A DNA stretch of 64,000 nt from Haloarcula amylolytica JCM 13557 (GCF_000336615.1 NZ_AOLW01000006.1:1-64000), one strand, 5' to 3'; positions 16,762 to 26,587 are shown, counted from the first letter of the stretch. The notes: a model not told the origin generated them from the letters alone. Made by a program: numbers and translations.

Positions 16762-17223
16762 TTACTGCACGGTGGACTCGACGTAGTCGACGGCGTCGGC
16801 GGGCGTCTCGACGTGTTCGATGGCGTCGCAGCCAGCCGCGCTGTCGAGGCGGTGGGTTCCCAGGCCGGCGACGGGCCGCCCCATGTCGAGCGCGTGGCCG
16901 AGTTCCGAGAGCGTCCCGGTGCCGCCGTCGACGGCGATGACGGCCGCGCCGTTCAGCACGACGAGGACGTTCCGGGCGTTGCCCAGCCCCGTCGCAATGG
17001 CTGTCTGGACGTAGTCGTTCGCGGCGGCACGGCGCTCGCCCGGCAAAATACCGATAGTGTGGCCGCCGGCCTCGCTCGCACCGCGACAGACGGCTTCCAT
17101 CACACCCGTGAGGCCGCCACAGACGACATCGTGGCCGTGCTCACCGAGCTGTTTCCCGACCTCGCGTGCCTGTTGGTACTGTTCGTCGGTAACTGTCGAG
17201 CCGCCGATGACCGAGACGCGCAT
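16762..17223 (-). CDS. TIGR00725-type SLOG/LOG-family nucleotide-binding protein
   Basis: A 153-residue Rossmann-like protein with VIGGS near the N-terminus, GGLTGVMEAVCRGA at about 36-49 and GGTGTLSE at about 99-106. These are the phosphate-binding loops of the SLOG superfamily, close to LOG-like and molybdenum-cofactor-carrier-like proteins (TIGR00725). It lacks the full PGGxGTxxE motif of LOG phosphoribohydrolases, so nucleotide binding is the safer call. It is next to, but probably separate from, the PHA operon. Confidence 0.82.
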   Translation of the reverse strand: MRVSVIGGSTVTDEQYQQAREVGKQLGEHGHDVVCGGLTGVMEAVCRGASEAGGHTIGILPGERRAAANDYVQTAIATGLGNARNVLVVLNGAAVIAVDGGTGTLSELGHALDMGRPVAGLGTHRLDSAAGCDAIEHVETPADAVDYVESTVQ

Positions 17224-17263
17224 GGCTGGTCGTTCAGCGGGAGACTAGAAAAACCGTCCCGGA

Positions 17264-18688
17264 TTACAGTTGGTCGAGCCAGTCTTGCGCGCGGGACTCG
17301 TTGGTCTCGGTGATGTCGGCCAGTTCGGCCGCGTCGTACTCGGCCAGGTCCGCAACCGTCTCGATGCCGGCGTCGTGCAGCCGTTCGGCGTAGGTCGGGC
17401 CGATACCGGAGACGCTATCGACGTCGACATCGTCGGCCGCGTCGGCGTCGTCCTCAGTGGCATCGACATCGTCAGTCGCGTCCACGTCGATATCGGTGAG
17501 TTCCGACTGGTCTACCGCGTCGTCTTCAGCCGCTTCGGGGGACTCGACCTCGATATCGACTTCCTCGCTCCCCGTGCTGCGCTCGGAGTACCACTCGGCG
17601 ACCTCGGGCCAGAGGTCGGCGTGGGTCGACGACGAGACGGAGAGGCCGATGTGGCCCGTCGAGAACTCGATGGTTCGGGTGTCGTCGCTGGCGATGACGT
17701 CGTTGAACGGCTTGGAGGCCTCCGGCGGGATGAGGTGGTCGTACTCACCCATGAGCTGGAGGACAGGCATGTCGATGTTGTCCAGATCGACGTGCTTGCC
17801 GTTGAGCTCAAGCTCGTTCTTGTAGAGTTTGTTGTCCTGGTACACGTCTTCGAGGAACTGAACGTAGGCCTCGCCGGCCACGTCGATGCCGTCACCGAGC
17901 CACTGCTCCATGCGGCCGAAGTTCTCGACGAAGCCCTCGTTCTCCATGTTCTCCGCGAACCGGATGTACTTCGTGACGTAGTTCTCGACGGGGTCCATCA
18001 GCGCGAAGCCGATGTCGAGCATGTCCGAGGGGACGTTGCCGAACGTATCGACGACGTCCTGCGGGGAATAGTACTCCTCGGAGCCCCACTCTTCGAGGAC
18101 GCCGCCCGTGTGGTCGAAACAGAGCCCGGCGGCCATCAGGCCCAGGGTGTTGACCTTCTCCTTGTGGAGGGCGGTGTACATCACCGACATCGTGCCGCCC
18201 ATACAGTAGCCGAGGATGTTGATGGCGTCCTGGCCGGAGCGCTCGCGGACCACGTCGACGCAGTTGTCCATGTAGCGGTTGACGTAGTCATCGAGCGTGA
18301 GGTGCTGGTCGAGCCGCGACGGCTCGTTCCAGTCGATGAGGTACACGTCGTGGCCCGCCTCGAGCAGGCGTCGGACGACCGACCGCTCCTCCTGCAGGTC
18401 GAGGATGTACGGCCGATTGATGAGGGCGTAGACGATGAGGATCGGAACGTCCTCCTTCTCCTCTTCGGGCACCTCGATACCGGCGGCTTCGGCGTCGTAG
18501 TGGAGGAGTTCGAGCTTGTTCTCCTCGTAGACGACGTCGCTTGGCGTCTGGCCGACTTCGACGGACTCCATCAGCTCCAGTCGCTCGTCGGCGATCTGAC
18601 TGGTCTCGGCGGCGTCGGTCATGTTCTCCAGCGTCTTGCGCTGCCAGTTGAGCGCGGCCTCGAACGGATTGAACGGGTTACTGGACAT
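17264..18688 (-). CDS. phaC: class III PHA synthase subunit PhaC with C-terminal HhH tail
   Basis: PhaC polymerises (R)-3-hydroxyacyl-CoA into polyhydroxyalkanoate on granules. The 474 residues include the lipase-like box GYCMGG (160-165) with nucleophile Cys162, Asp317 in GEYDHLIPP and His346 in STGHIGLS. After the alpha/beta-hydrolase domain comes an acidic repeat-like linker (about 371-424, [14 protein letters not shown]) and a helix-hairpin-helix domain (425-474, [12 protein letters not shown]). The tail makes it about 100 residues longer than bacterial class III PhaC, as known for haloarchaea. It is the last gene of phaRPEC, 3 bases after phaE. Confidence 0.95.
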   Translation of the reverse strand: MSSNPFNPFEAALNWQRKTLENMTDAAETSQIADERLELMESVEVGQTPSDVVYEENKLELLHYDAEAAGIEVPEEEKEDVPILIVYALINRPYILDLQEERSVVRRLLEAGHDVYLIDWNEPSRLDQHLTLDDYVNRYMDNCVDVVRERSGQDAINILGYCMGGTMSVMYTALHKEKVNTLGLMAAGLCFDHTGGVLEEWGSEEYYSPQDVVDTFGNVPSDMLDIGFALMDPVENYVTKYIRFAENMENEGFVENFGRMEQWLGDGIDVAGEAYVQFLEDVYQDNKLYKNELELNGKHVDLDNIDMPVLQLMGEYDHLIPPEASKPFNDVIASDDTRTIEFSTGHIGLSVSSSTHADLWPEVAEWYSERSTGSEEVDIEVESPEAAEDDAVDQSELTDIDVDATDDVDATEDDADAADDVDVDSVSGIGPTYAERLHDAGIETVADLAEYDAAELADITETNESRAQDWLDQL

Positions 18689-18691
18689 GAG

Positions 18692-19237
18692 TTACTCTTC
18701 CATGTGTTCGAGAATGCGGTCGAGCTTCTGTTCGACCGCGTGCTGGCGGCGCTCAAGCTCGACGAGCCGCTCAGCAACTTCGTCGACATCGTTGCGCGTT
18801 GGGAAGCCCATTTGCTCCAGAGCGTCCTGACTCAGGTCGTCCGCTTCCTGTTGCATCTCCATCATCGACTCGACGAGCTGGCCGTTGGCGGCCGCGAAGG
18901 CCGAGGTGCCCATGACGTGTTTGAACGCCTCGTTGGCGGACTGCAGCCAGATATCACGGAATTCGGCGGGGTCGACGTCCTCGCCCTGTGCGGCGTCGGT
19001 CGAGCGCTCGACCATCTGCTCGGCGGCGTCGATCCACTCCTCGTAGGCGCGGTTGTAGCCGTCCATCCCGTCAGCAAGGTCCTCTTCTTTGGGAATCGTG
19101 TCCTCGACGGCGTCGGCCCACGACTCCACGAAGGCCGCCTGGGCCTTCATGTTCTGCTCCATCGAGTCAGCGACCGCGCTGTTCATCTCCTCAACCATCT
19201 CCGTCCATTCCTCCTGAATGTCGTTTGTATTACTCAT
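18692..19237 (-). CDS. phaE: class III PHA synthase subunit PhaE
   Basis: ATG 19237 (MSNTNDIQEEW) gives 181 residues, the length reported for Haloarcula PhaE, much shorter than bacterial PhaE. It is largely helical and acidic and ends in a coiled-coil segment (VAERLVELERRQHAVEQKLDRILEH is broken here into its heptads: VAERLVE, LERRQHA, VEQKLDR). It forms the active synthase with PhaC. An in-frame ATG nine codons upstream falls in an untypical basic stretch and was not chosen. Confidence 0.92.
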   Translation of the reverse strand: MSNTNDIQEEWTEMVEEMNSAVADSMEQNMKAQAAFVESWADAVEDTIPKEEDLADGMDGYNRAYEEWIDAAEQMVERSTDAAQGEDVDPAEFRDIWLQSANEAFKHVMGTSAFAAANGQLVESMMEMQQEADDLSQDALEQMGFPTRNDVDEVAERLVELERRQHAVEQKLDRILEHMEE

Positions 19238-19282
19238 AATAGTACCTCGGCGGCGGGCGCACAAAAAAACCGACTGTCGTAT

Positions 19283-19840
19283 TTACGCTTCGACGTCGAC
19301 AGCGTCGGCGGCTTCGGCCTGCACTTCCTCGACCTGCTCCTGAATCTCCTCGACCTGCTCCTGCACTTCTTCGAGTTGCTCGCCGAACTGCTCGGCGGCC
19401 TCGACAGACTGCGCTTCGAGTTCCTCGTGGGCCTCGACGAGCATATCGACCTGATCGTTGACGGCGGTGACGTACTCGTCGGTCATCTCGTCGTAGGTGT
19501 CAGCGCCCTCTGTGAGCTCCGTTTCCATGTTGTCGAAGACCTCGGCGTGGTTCTCGAGCAGGAAGTCGAACTGCTCGTCGACGGTCTCGCGGATCTGTTC
19601 GACGGTTTCGGTCATGCCGGGCATCGTCGACGCCATCGCGTCGAGGTAGCTGTGGAACGCGGTCTGCTGGAGCTCGACGCCGCGGCGCTGTGCCGACTCC
19701 TGCGTGTCGAGGCTGTCGATGACCGCGCTGTTGACGTTCTTCTGGAAGGAAACGCTCTGTTCGAGCGCCTTCTGGCTCTGCTCGATCGTGGTACGCTGCA
19801 TCTCGAACGCTGTCGTGACGGGGGTTGTGTAGTCTACCAT
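19283..19840 (-). CDS. phaP: PHA granule phasin PhaP
   Basis: ATG 19840 (MVDYTTPVTTAFEMQ) gives 185 residues, almost wholly amphipathic helix, ending in a heptad-rich coiled coil (QLEEVQEQVEEIQEQ) and an Ala/Asp tail. These features and the operon position identify the main granule-coating phasin, which controls granule number and size. It starts 7 bases after the phaR stop, so the two are co-transcribed. Confidence 0.9.
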   Translation of the reverse strand: MVDYTTPVTTAFEMQRTTIEQSQKALEQSVSFQKNVNSAVIDSLDTQESAQRRGVELQQTAFHSYLDAMASTMPGMTETVEQIRETVDEQFDFLLENHAEVFDNMETELTEGADTYDEMTDEYVTAVNDQVDMLVEAHEELEAQSVEAAEQFGEQLEEVQEQVEEIQEQVEEVQAEAADAVDVEA

Positions 19841-19847
19841 TGTTGGA

Positions 19848-20150
19848 TTACTCGCTGTTGTTGTTGTTAGTGACCGGGAGGACGACGGCTTGAACGATAT
19901 CGCCTTCGTCGATGCCCAGCGCCTCTCGCTCCGCATCGGGGATGCTGATCCGACCCCCGCTTTGCACGCGGGTCTTGAACGTCGCCATCTGACTCATGGC
20001 ACCGAGCTGATTCATATCGAAACTCGGCATGCCACCGCTGGCGAACATCTGTTTCATCAGCTGCTGTTGCTGTTCCATCGCGTTCTCGCTCGCCTGTTGC
20101 ATCCCCTTGAACATCGGAGGCCACATCAGGCCATCATCCTCGTCGGCCAT
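19848..20150 (-). CDS. phaR: AbrB-type PHA regulator PhaR
   Basis: A 100-residue protein whose C-terminal half is a SpoVT-AbrB swapped-hairpin DNA-binding domain (VQSGGRISIPDAEREALGI, GDIVQAVVLPV). The N-terminal half is Met/Gln-rich (MEQQQQLMKQMF) and probably contacts the granule or phasin. In Haloferax mediterranei the orthologue represses its own operon and responds to PHA. It is the first gene of phaRPEC. A TTTATATT element (20190-20183 on this strand) lies upstream. Confidence 0.88.
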   Translation of the reverse strand: MADEDDGLMWPPMFKGMQQASENAMEQQQQLMKQMFASGGMPSFDMNQLGAMSQMATFKTRVQSGGRISIPDAEREALGIDEGDIVQAVVLPVTNNNNSE

Positions 20151-20182
20151 CGGTCAACTACATGTACTCTCCTCAACAATAT

Positions 20183-20231
20183 AAACCTTCCGCTGAAAAC
20201 CATTGGGCACCATTGAGTGGTAGAGAATGGT
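20183..20231. promoter_or_regulatory. phaR promoter and candidate operator repeats
   Basis: On the minus strand TTTATATT (20190-20183) is the likely phaR TATA box. Just upstream of it, ACCATT occurs at 20199-20204 and again at 20209-20214, one helical turn apart, and its reverse complement AATGGT at 20226-20231. The set lies between divergent phaR and phaJ, a natural place for a regulator to bind. The match to any known PhaR site is untested. Confidence 0.5.
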
Positions 20232-20390
20232 ATTACCGGTTGAGGAGCGTCGAGGGACGTGCTACGCTCTGTAGCACCGATAACGGCAACCCCAAATACG
20301 CGTCTGACGCCCGTTAGACGGCATTTACCGACAGCTGAGGCGAAACCAACACCAAGGTTTAATACTCCGACCAATAAATTAGCAGAACAG

Positions 20391-20996
20391 ATGAGTTCTG
20401 AATCGCCACGAAACCCGCTGTTAGACACATGGACTGAAACATCGTCACATATGTTCAACAGCGTCGTTGCAGCTAACCGGGCAGCGTTCGCTGCGTTCGG
20501 CGTCCAGCAGGAGGACGAGAACGGCGTCACGCCCGCAGACCGTATCGAGCCGGACGAAGATCTCCCAGAATGGCACGTCTCGATCTCCGAAGACCACCCG
20601 GGCCGCCTCGGCGTCGGCGACCACGTCGATTTCACGAAGACGATCTCGGAGAACGACGTGCAACAGTTCGCCGCCGCGAGCGGCGACACGAACCCGCTTC
20701 ACCTGGACGACGAGTTCGCAGAGCAGACGCGCTTCCGCGGCCGCATCGCCCACGGGACGCTCGTCGGCAGCCTCATCAGCGCGGCCTTAGCACGCCTCCC
20801 GGGGCTGACGATCTATCTCTCGCAGGACCTGGAGTTCCACAACCCGGTCCGTATCGGCGACCGACTCACTGCCGAGTGTGAAATCGTCGAGGACCTCGGC
20901 GACGAACAGTACCGGCTGACAACGCGCGTCCTCGCAGACGACGAAGTCGTCATCGACGGCGAAGCGGTCGTCCTCATCGACGACCTGCCGGAATAA
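20391..20996 (+). CDS. phaJ: MaoC-family (R)-specific enoyl-CoA hydratase PhaJ
   Basis: From ATG 20391 the 201-residue protein has an N-terminal extension of about 70 residues and a hot-dog hydratase domain with the motif GDTNPLHLDDEFA followed by RFRGRIAHGTLVG, whose Asp and His are catalytic. It makes (R)-3-hydroxyacyl-CoA from enoyl-CoA for PhaEC. TTTAATA at 20358-20364 gives leaderless spacing. It is transcribed away from phaR and shares its control region. The first residues (NPLLDTWTETSSHMFNSV) look phasin-like. Confidence 0.88.
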   Translation: MSSESPRNPLLDTWTETSSHMFNSVVAANRAAFAAFGVQQEDENGVTPADRIEPDEDLPEWHVSISEDHPGRLGVGDHVDFTKTISENDVQQFAAASGDTNPLHLDDEFAEQTRFRGRIAHGTLVGSLISAALARLPGLTIYLSQDLEFHNPVRIGDRLTAECEIVEDLGDEQYRLTTRVLADDEVVIDGEAVVLIDDLPE

Positions 20997-20997
20997 C

Positions 20998-21840
20998 TCA
21001 GCAGAACGCTCGAACGGCCCGGTTGAAACGGTCGGGGTGTTCCCGCGGCGGACAGTGCCCGCAGTTCTCGAAGATTTTCAGCGTACTATCAGTGACCGTT
21101 CCAGCCGCCTGCTCGGACCACCGACGGGGGAGCAGTGGGTCGACGGCCCCGTGAATCAACATCGTCGGCACGTCTATCTCGTCCAGCCGGTCGGAGTAGT
21201 CGGTCCGGAAACCGCACCACTGGAACTCGCTGCGCTGCCAGCGCCGCATCGCCCGGACGGTCTGGCGGTCGACGGCGCTGTCGACGTCGTCGACCAGTTG
21301 CTGGGGTGGCTCCCCGGGACCCATGCTTCGGAGACTGTTTCTGATCGCCGACTGGGACGATCCCACGCCCTGCCAGAGCATATTTCCGAGTATCGGCGTC
21401 TGCAAGACGCTGCTGGCCGCTGTGCGCCAGTAGGCGTCGGCTCCCAGCCCGTAGCTATCGACCAGTACCAGCCGCTCGACCGGGCCACCATCGAGCGCGT
21501 GGCCGAGCGCGATTGCACCGCCCATCGAGAGGCCCGCCAGCGCGGGTTCCTCGATACCGAGCGCGTCGATGAACTCGGCCACGGTCTCAAGGTAATAGTC
21601 GGTCGTGTACGCGCGGTCTGGCTTGTCGCTGTCGCCGTGGCCCGGCAAATCGAGCGCGTACACCGTTCGCTCCGGCGCGAGTGCGGGGAGTGCGTGACGC
21701 CACGAAACTGTCGCGGCGTCCAGCCCGATGCCGTGGAGAAACACCAAAGGCGGCCCCTCGCCGCCGGTCCGGTAGTGAATATCGACGTCCTCGCCGTCGA
21801 CGGACAGTTCGACGCGCTCGGACGAAATCCCTGTCGTCAT
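20998..21840 (-). CDS. alpha/beta hydrolase
   Basis: A 280-residue alpha/beta-hydrolase with the oxyanion HGIGLD, nucleophile elbow GLSMGGA (Ser at about 102), acid in GAVDPLLPRRW and His in NCGHCPPREHP. It converges on phaJ with one base between stops. The substrate is unknown. Proximity to the PHA cluster invites a depolymerase idea, but the sequence looks like a general esterase/epoxide-hydrolase-type member without a signal peptide. Confidence 0.85.
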   Translation of the reverse strand: MTTGISSERVELSVDGEDVDIHYRTGGEGPPLVFLHGIGLDAATVSWRHALPALAPERTVYALDLPGHGDSDKPDRAYTTDYYLETVAEFIDALGIEEPALAGLSMGGAIALGHALDGGPVERLVLVDSYGLGADAYWRTAASSVLQTPILGNMLWQGVGSSQSAIRNSLRSMGPGEPPQQLVDDVDSAVDRQTVRAMRRWQRSEFQWCGFRTDYSDRLDEIDVPTMLIHGAVDPLLPRRWSEQAAGTVTDSTLKIFENCGHCPPREHPDRFNRAVRAFC

Positions 21841-21916
21841 CGGCGTTCGTTCGGGACCGAGGGCGTATGAGCCTTTGTATCCGCCCAGTTATGACGGCGG
21901 GGGCGTCCGAAATCGG

Positions 21917-23221
21917 TCACTCTGATCGCTCGTACGCACCGTCTCGCTGGAGTCGGGCTTGCTCGCGGACGATAGCTGGTGTCCGACAGCGGCCCGGTTC
22001 GCCGGTGACCTGCGGGACGGTGCAGTTGTTACAGCTCTCACACAGCGCGTCTGAACCGTCGAGCAAGCGAGCGCCGAGGCGTGGCTCGGCATAGAAGGGG
22101 CGGGCCATCCCGACCGCGTCGGCTGCGGGGACGGCCCCAGTCGCACCGAGGTACCGGTCACAGTCGTCGCGCGTCCGGAGGCCGCCTTCCAGTAGGACCG
22201 GTACGTCCACGCGCTCGCGGACCGCCCGGCAGAAGTCGGCATTCCAGCCCGGATCGCGGCCGAACCGGCGTGCCTGCAGTCGATTGAGCAGCCGGACGGC
22301 ACGCGCTCGCAGTCGGCCGCCGAAGACCGCCGCGTAGTCGTCCTGCAGGTCGCTCGCGTCCCAGGCCCGATCCGGGAACGCGCCGCGGACGATGCTCATG
22401 TCCCAGAACGGCGAGACCTCGACCGGAACGAGCCCGTCGTAGCCGATGGCCGCCGCCCGCTCGGCGATACCCACGCCATCCCTCCGAGTGAGATGCCGTC
22501 GAACGAAACTCGGCGCAACGGTCTCGGCTGGGACTTTCGTGACCAGTGGCACGTCTCCGGCGTGGTCGCGCACGGCGTCGTGGACGGCTTCGAGGAACCG
22601 AACGCCGTCCCTGAACTCGTCGTCCCGGCGGTTGTAGAACGGCGAGAGGAACTGCTGTATCAGGCTCATGTTCGCCGCCGAGAGGTGGATGCCGTCGTAG
22701 CCCGCGTCGACGGCGTAGCCGGCACACCGTCCGAACTGCTCGGCCAGGTCCCACACCTCGCTCGTCGAGAGCACGTCCGGCTGCAACGAAATCAGGCCCG
22801 CCCGGTCAAGCGCCCGGAGCTGCCACGGCGGGCGGCTGACAGCGAGCTGGCGCTGGTCCGGATGCTGTCGGCGATACTCGGCGTGCCACGTCGCCATGCT
22901 CCGGAGGCCACCGTGGGCCAGTTGCAGGAAGATACGGCCACCGTGGTCGTGGATAGTCCCGGTGAGCCGTTCGAGGCGCTCGACAAAGGCCGGGTCATGG
23001 ACCCGCGTCATGTTCGGCGCGGCACAGCCGCCGCGGTCGGTGACGATGCTCGCCCCCTGAAAGAGGAGGCCGACACCCGAGGCGGCCGTCGGTTCGAGTT
23101 CGTCGATGAGCGTGTCGACGGCCCCCTCGCCGTTGCCCGCACACTCCAGTACCGGTGCGCGGTACAGCCGGTTGGGGATCTCGACGCCGCCGATCTGCAG
23201 CGGCGTCTCCAGCGCGGTCAC
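21917..23221 (-). CDS. NADH:flavin oxidoreductase (old yellow enzyme / dienoyl-CoA reductase type)
   Basis: A 434-residue TIM-barrel flavoprotein. It has IPNRLYRAPV at the N-terminus, LQLAHGG in the FMN site, GYDGIHLSAANMSLIQQFLSPFYNRR in two adjoining motifs, and a C-terminal cysteine cluster CESCNNC followed by a later Cys in GRC. That cluster binds 4Fe-4S in 2,4-dienoyl-CoA reductases. The NAD-binding C-terminal half of the bacterial enzyme is absent, so an external electron donor is likely. It overlaps the DUF5789-like gene upstream by 4 bases. Confidence 0.85.
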   Translation of the reverse strand: MTALETPLQIGGVEIPNRLYRAPVLECAGNGEGAVDTLIDELEPTAASGVGLLFQGASIVTDRGGCAAPNMTRVHDPAFVERLERLTGTIHDHGGRIFLQLAHGGLRSMATWHAEYRRQHPDQRQLAVSRPPWQLRALDRAGLISLQPDVLSTSEVWDLAEQFGRCAGYAVDAGYDGIHLSAANMSLIQQFLSPFYNRRDDEFRDGVRFLEAVHDAVRDHAGDVPLVTKVPAETVAPSFVRRHLTRRDGVGIAERAAAIGYDGLVPVEVSPFWDMSIVRGAFPDRAWDASDLQDDYAAVFGGRLRARAVRLLNRLQARRFGRDPGWNADFCRAVRERVDVPVLLEGGLRTRDDCDRYLGATGAVPAADAVGMARPFYAEPRLGARLLDGSDALCESCNNCTVPQVTGEPGRCRTPAIVREQARLQRDGAYERSE

Positions 23222-23505
23222 GACTGCTCGCGTTCGTCGAAGGTCGCCTCGGTACGGACGCCGTCCTGTGGTGTCACCTGCTGGATGGCCGCCCGGACTT
23301 CCGTCGGCGAATCGAACTCGCCGTCGGTACTGCCCGCAAGCGCGTCCGAGAGGTCCGCTGCGGGCGGGTCGGCGCTGCCGTATTCGTCTGCCAGTTCCGC
23401 CACGCGGACCGGGTACGCGGCCCCGCCGGTGGTGCGGTCGACCGTCGCCTCGACCCGGCGGGCGCGCTCGCTGGCCCGCTGCCGTGCCGTCCGCTGTGGG
23501 TCCAT
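23218..23505 (-). CDS. DUF5789-like small protein
   Basis: From ATG 23505 (MDPQRTARQRASERARR) this gives 95 residues: a basic helical start, then YPVRVAELADEYG and FDSPTEVRAAI, the pattern of haloarchaeal DUF5789 (DUF2795-related) proteins. It overlaps the flavin oxidoreductase start by 4 bases, so the pair is co-translated. Function unknown. Confidence 0.7.
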   Translation of the reverse strand: MDPQRTARQRASERARRVEATVDRTTGGAAYPVRVAELADEYGSADPPAADLSDALAGSTDGEFDSPTEVRAAIQQVTPQDGVRTEATFDEREQS

Positions 23506-23542
23506 GTGTGAGAATAGCACAGTTATCGTCAAAATTCTATCG

Positions 23543-24070
23543 CTACTTCTCGACCGGCAACAGCGCAACGCGCTCCCGGACGGCGTCGGGAAGCCCGCCG
23601 GCCGTCGCGGCGAGTTCGGTGTCAGTCACGTCGAAGAACGACCGGACGCGGCCCTCATCGTACTCTCCCAGGGTGGACGCAGCCGTAAGCTGCTCGCGAA
23701 CGTCGTCAGCGGCTGCCTCGATACCGTTCTGTTCGCTTTTTCCTACGTGAGGATCTTTCCGTTCGTGGTCGACGATGACCGTGACGACGGGACAGGCCCC
23801 CTCGCTGACGCCCATCGTCAGCGCGCGGTTGATCTGGCGACGGCCGGCCGCATACAACAGAATCTCGACGCCGAAGTCCTCGGCGATGGTGTCACCCCGC
23901 CCATGTGCCCGAGTTGCGAGGTCGACGGCCAGTTCGAGGTGAGCGCGGTCCACGACGTAGCGGGCGTCGAACGCCTGCACCGTGACGCCGTGGCGGTCAC
24001 CGATTGCACTGAGCGTCTCTACGAACGATCCCACGTCATCAATATCGGCAGTGCCCTCGACGACCTGCAT
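23543..24070 (-). CDS. cgi121: KEOPS complex subunit Cgi121
   Basis: A 175-residue protein with the Cgi121 fold pattern: VQAFDARYVVDRAHLELAVDLA, EILLYAAGRRQINRAL and a C-terminal VALLPVEK. Cgi121 binds tRNA 3' ends and supports KEOPS in t6A37 formation. Its ATG shares a base with the hel308 stop (both at 24070), so it is translated from the hel308 message. Linkage of cgi121 to hel308 is a conserved haloarchaeal arrangement. Confidence 0.88.
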   Translation of the reverse strand: MQVVEGTADIDDVGSFVETLSAIGDRHGVTVQAFDARYVVDRAHLELAVDLATRAHGRGDTIAEDFGVEILLYAAGRRQINRALTMGVSEGACPVVTVIVDHERKDPHVGKSEQNGIEAAADDVREQLTAASTLGEYDEGRVRSFFDVTDTELAATAGGLPDAVRERVALLPVEK

Positions 24071-26472
24071 CAGAAATCACCCAGGCTCGACTGATCTTCG
24101 TTGGCTGTCGTTTCAGCGTTCGTGTCGCTATCCGAACCGTCGTCGAGGTCGACCTCCACGTCGGGCGCGGGCTCGACGCCCTCCATCGACGGGTCCCGGT
24201 GGCCGGCGTTCTCCAGTACGTTCTCGGCCGTCTTCCGGCGGCCCCGGAGCGCTGCCAGCACGACGGCTTTGTCCGCGTCCCGGAGCTGTGCGCGGTCGGT
24301 GATGCCGGCCTGGAACAGCCGGCGGGCGCGCTTGCGGCCGACGCCGCGAACGCCGGCCAGGTCGACCAGTTCCTCGCGCACACCGTGTTCGACGCGGATG
24401 CGGGCCTCGCTGATAGCTCGGGCGGCGTCCAGATCGACCTCGCTGGCCAGCGATTCGGCGGCTCCGAGCAGCCACTGGGCCGTCTCGACCTTCCCGCGGA
24501 TGTCGCCCGGGCCGACGCCGTACCGTTCCGTGATGGTCGCCTCGTCGACCTCCGTGGCCCAGTCTTCGAGCAGGCGGGCGGTCTTCAGCGCCGAGAGCCA
24601 GTCTTCGAAACGGCCCTCCTCGAACTCCGAGGGCGTGGGGCCGAGCAACTCCTTCTCGCGCTCGAACAGCTCCATTTCGTACTCCTCGCGGTCGCCCGAA
24701 CGAAGGTACAGCTGGTACATGTCCGGCGTCCGCGAGACGAGATGGTACAGGCCCAGCGCGGAGATGTCGTCCGGGTCCCGGTCGGCGTTATTGCTTTCGT
24801 CGCCGTCCCCGGCCAGTTCGCTGGCGGTCGTGAAACCGCTGTCAGCCGGCGGTTCAGCGGGTGCGTCAGCCGGCGACCCGCTGGCCGAGGTGCTATCGCT
24901 GACGCCCCGCTCCCAGTCCCGGAGGCCGTCGACGATTTCGGCGGCGCTCATCGGGTCGAGATAGAGCCGCGAGACAGTGTGGCCCAGCGACGTGGCATCC
25001 AGCTCCCCGCTTTCGATTTCCAGAAAGTCATTGCGCTGGAGGTACGTGAGCACGTCATCGACGACCCGTTCGAGCTGGCCGCTGTCGTCGGTCTGGCTCG
25101 CGTACAGCGTCTGTTCGAGGAACTCGAGCAGCCCCTCGCGCGAGCGGGCGAAGCCGGAGGCGACAGTGGCGAGGATGTGGGTCCGCAGGGCCGGTTCGGC
25201 CGCGAGCTTCGACCGGACCGGCTCCGGGTCGGCCCAGACGTACCGTTCGAACAACTCGTCCACTTCGTCGTGACTTGAGGCGATGAGAACCGCCTCGCCG
25301 TATGGGTCGAGTCCCGGGCGGCCGGCCCGCCCCATCATCTGGTGCACTTCGAGCACCGACAGCGGGGCCATCCCGCCCGCCGAGCCGTCGTAGCGCCGCC
25401 AGTCGCGGACGACGACGCGCCGGGAGGGCGTGTTGACCCCGGCCGCGAGCGTCGGCGTCGCACAGACGACCTTCACCAACCGGTCGCGGAAGGCGTCCTC
25501 GACGAGTTCGCGGTGGCCGCGCGAGAGGCCGGCGTGGTGAAACGCCGCCCCGTCCGCGACGGCGTCCGCGAGGTCGTCGCTCGTCTCCGTGTCGCTCACG
25601 TCACGGATTTCCTCGGCGATGTCGGCCAGTTGGGCCCGCTCCTCGTCGGTGAGGTGGGGCCGAACCGTGTTCGCCAGCCGGCCCGCGGCCGCCTCAGCGT
25701 TGCGCCGGGAGTTGACGAACACCAGCGTCGACCCGTCGTCTTCCAGCGTATTGCGGACGATAGCCGCCGTCTGCTTCTCGTTGTTCTGCACCGAGAGCCG
25801 CTGCTGGCTCCCGTCTTCGAGATGCAGCGCCTGCCCGTAGTGGACCCCCTTCTGGAGGTCGATGGGCCGCCAGTCCGAGTCGACGAGCCCCGCGTCGAGC
25901 CACGTCGCCAGCGCCTCGGCGTTGCCGATGGTCGCCGACAGCGCGACGGTCTGGAGGTCGGGGTTGAGCCGGCGGAGCTTCGCCAGCGTTACCTCCAGGG
26001 TCGGCCCCCGCTCACCGTCGTCGACCAGGTGGACCTCGTCGGTGACAACGCAGGTGAGGTCCTCGATCCACGGGGCGTCGTTGCGGACCAGCGAGTCCAC
26101 CTTCTCGCTGGTGGCGACGACGATGTCCTTGTCCGCGAGCCACCCGCCCTCGGATTCGTAGTTCCCCGTCGAGACGCCGATGTCGAGGCCGTACTGTTCG
26201 AACTCCTCGAAGTCGGCCTGCTTCTCGCTGGCCAGCGCCCGCAGCGGGACGATGTACAGCGCCTTGCCGCCGCGGGCGACCGAGGAGAGCATCGCTAGCT
26301 CGGCGATGAGCGTCTTCCCGCTCGCCGTCGGAATCGACGCGACCAGGTTCTCCCCCTCCGTAACGCCGGCCTCGACGGCCTCGGCCTGGGGCGGATACAG
26401 CTCCTCGATGCCGTCGTCGCGCAGGTGGTCCGGGAGCCACTCGGGCACGCCCGGCAGGTCCGCAACGTCCAT
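24070..26472 (-). CDS. hel308: Hel308 superfamily 2 DNA helicase
   Basis: Hel308 unwinds lagging-strand forks 3'-5' in replication restart. The 800-residue protein has Walker A IPTASGKT (about 47-54), DEVH (about 145-148), motif [11 protein letters not shown] and the C-terminal Hh[13 protein letters not shown]. An acidic Ala/Pro-rich insert (about 530-580, with [14 protein letters not shown]) splits the C-terminal region and is probably a lineage-specific loop. The length is slightly above the usual 700-760. It is co-transcribed with cgi121. Confidence 0.94.
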   Translation of the reverse strand: MDVADLPGVPEWLPDHLRDDGIEELYPPQAEAVEAGVTEGENLVASIPTASGKTLIAELAMLSSVARGGKALYIVPLRALASEKQADFEEFEQYGLDIGVSTGNYESEGGWLADKDIVVATSEKVDSLVRNDAPWIEDLTCVVTDEVHLVDDGERGPTLEVTLAKLRRLNPDLQTVALSATIGNAEALATWLDAGLVDSDWRPIDLQKGVHYGQALHLEDGSQQRLSVQNNEKQTAAIVRNTLEDDGSTLVFVNSRRNAEAAAGRLANTVRPHLTDEERAQLADIAEEIRDVSDTETSDDLADAVADGAAFHHAGLSRGHRELVEDAFRDRLVKVVCATPTLAAGVNTPSRRVVVRDWRRYDGSAGGMAPLSVLEVHQMMGRAGRPGLDPYGEAVLIASSHDEVDELFERYVWADPEPVRSKLAAEPALRTHILATVASGFARSREGLLEFLEQTLYASQTDDSGQLERVVDDVLTYLQRNDFLEIESGELDATSLGHTVSRLYLDPMSAAEIVDGLRDWERGVSDSTSASGSPADAPAEPPADSGFTTASELAGDGDESNNADRDPDDISALGLYHLVSRTPDMYQLYLRSGDREEYEMELFEREKELLGPTPSEFEEGRFEDWLSALKTARLLEDWATEVDEATITERYGVGPGDIRGKVETAQWLLGAAESLASEVDLDAARAISEARIRVEHGVREELVDLAGVRGVGRKRARRLFQAGITDRAQLRDADKAVVLAALRGRRKTAENVLENAGHRDPSMEGVEPAPDVEVDLDDGSDSDTNAETTANEDQSSLGDF

Positions 26473-26587
26473 TACACCCCGTTTGGGCCCTGCCGTGATT
26501 TAAACTGTCGCACTGCAACCGCATCGACTCGCCGGCGTGTCGACCGCCGAGGGGAACGCCTTTGCCCGCGAGCGGCTAACACGAGGT

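Noticed and set aside
17270-19870. Open frame of 866 codons on the + strand opposite phaC, phaE and phaP
   Set aside because: High GC at third positions on the coding strand removes stops from the antisense frame. The real genes on the minus strand have clear motifs and operon order; this one has none.
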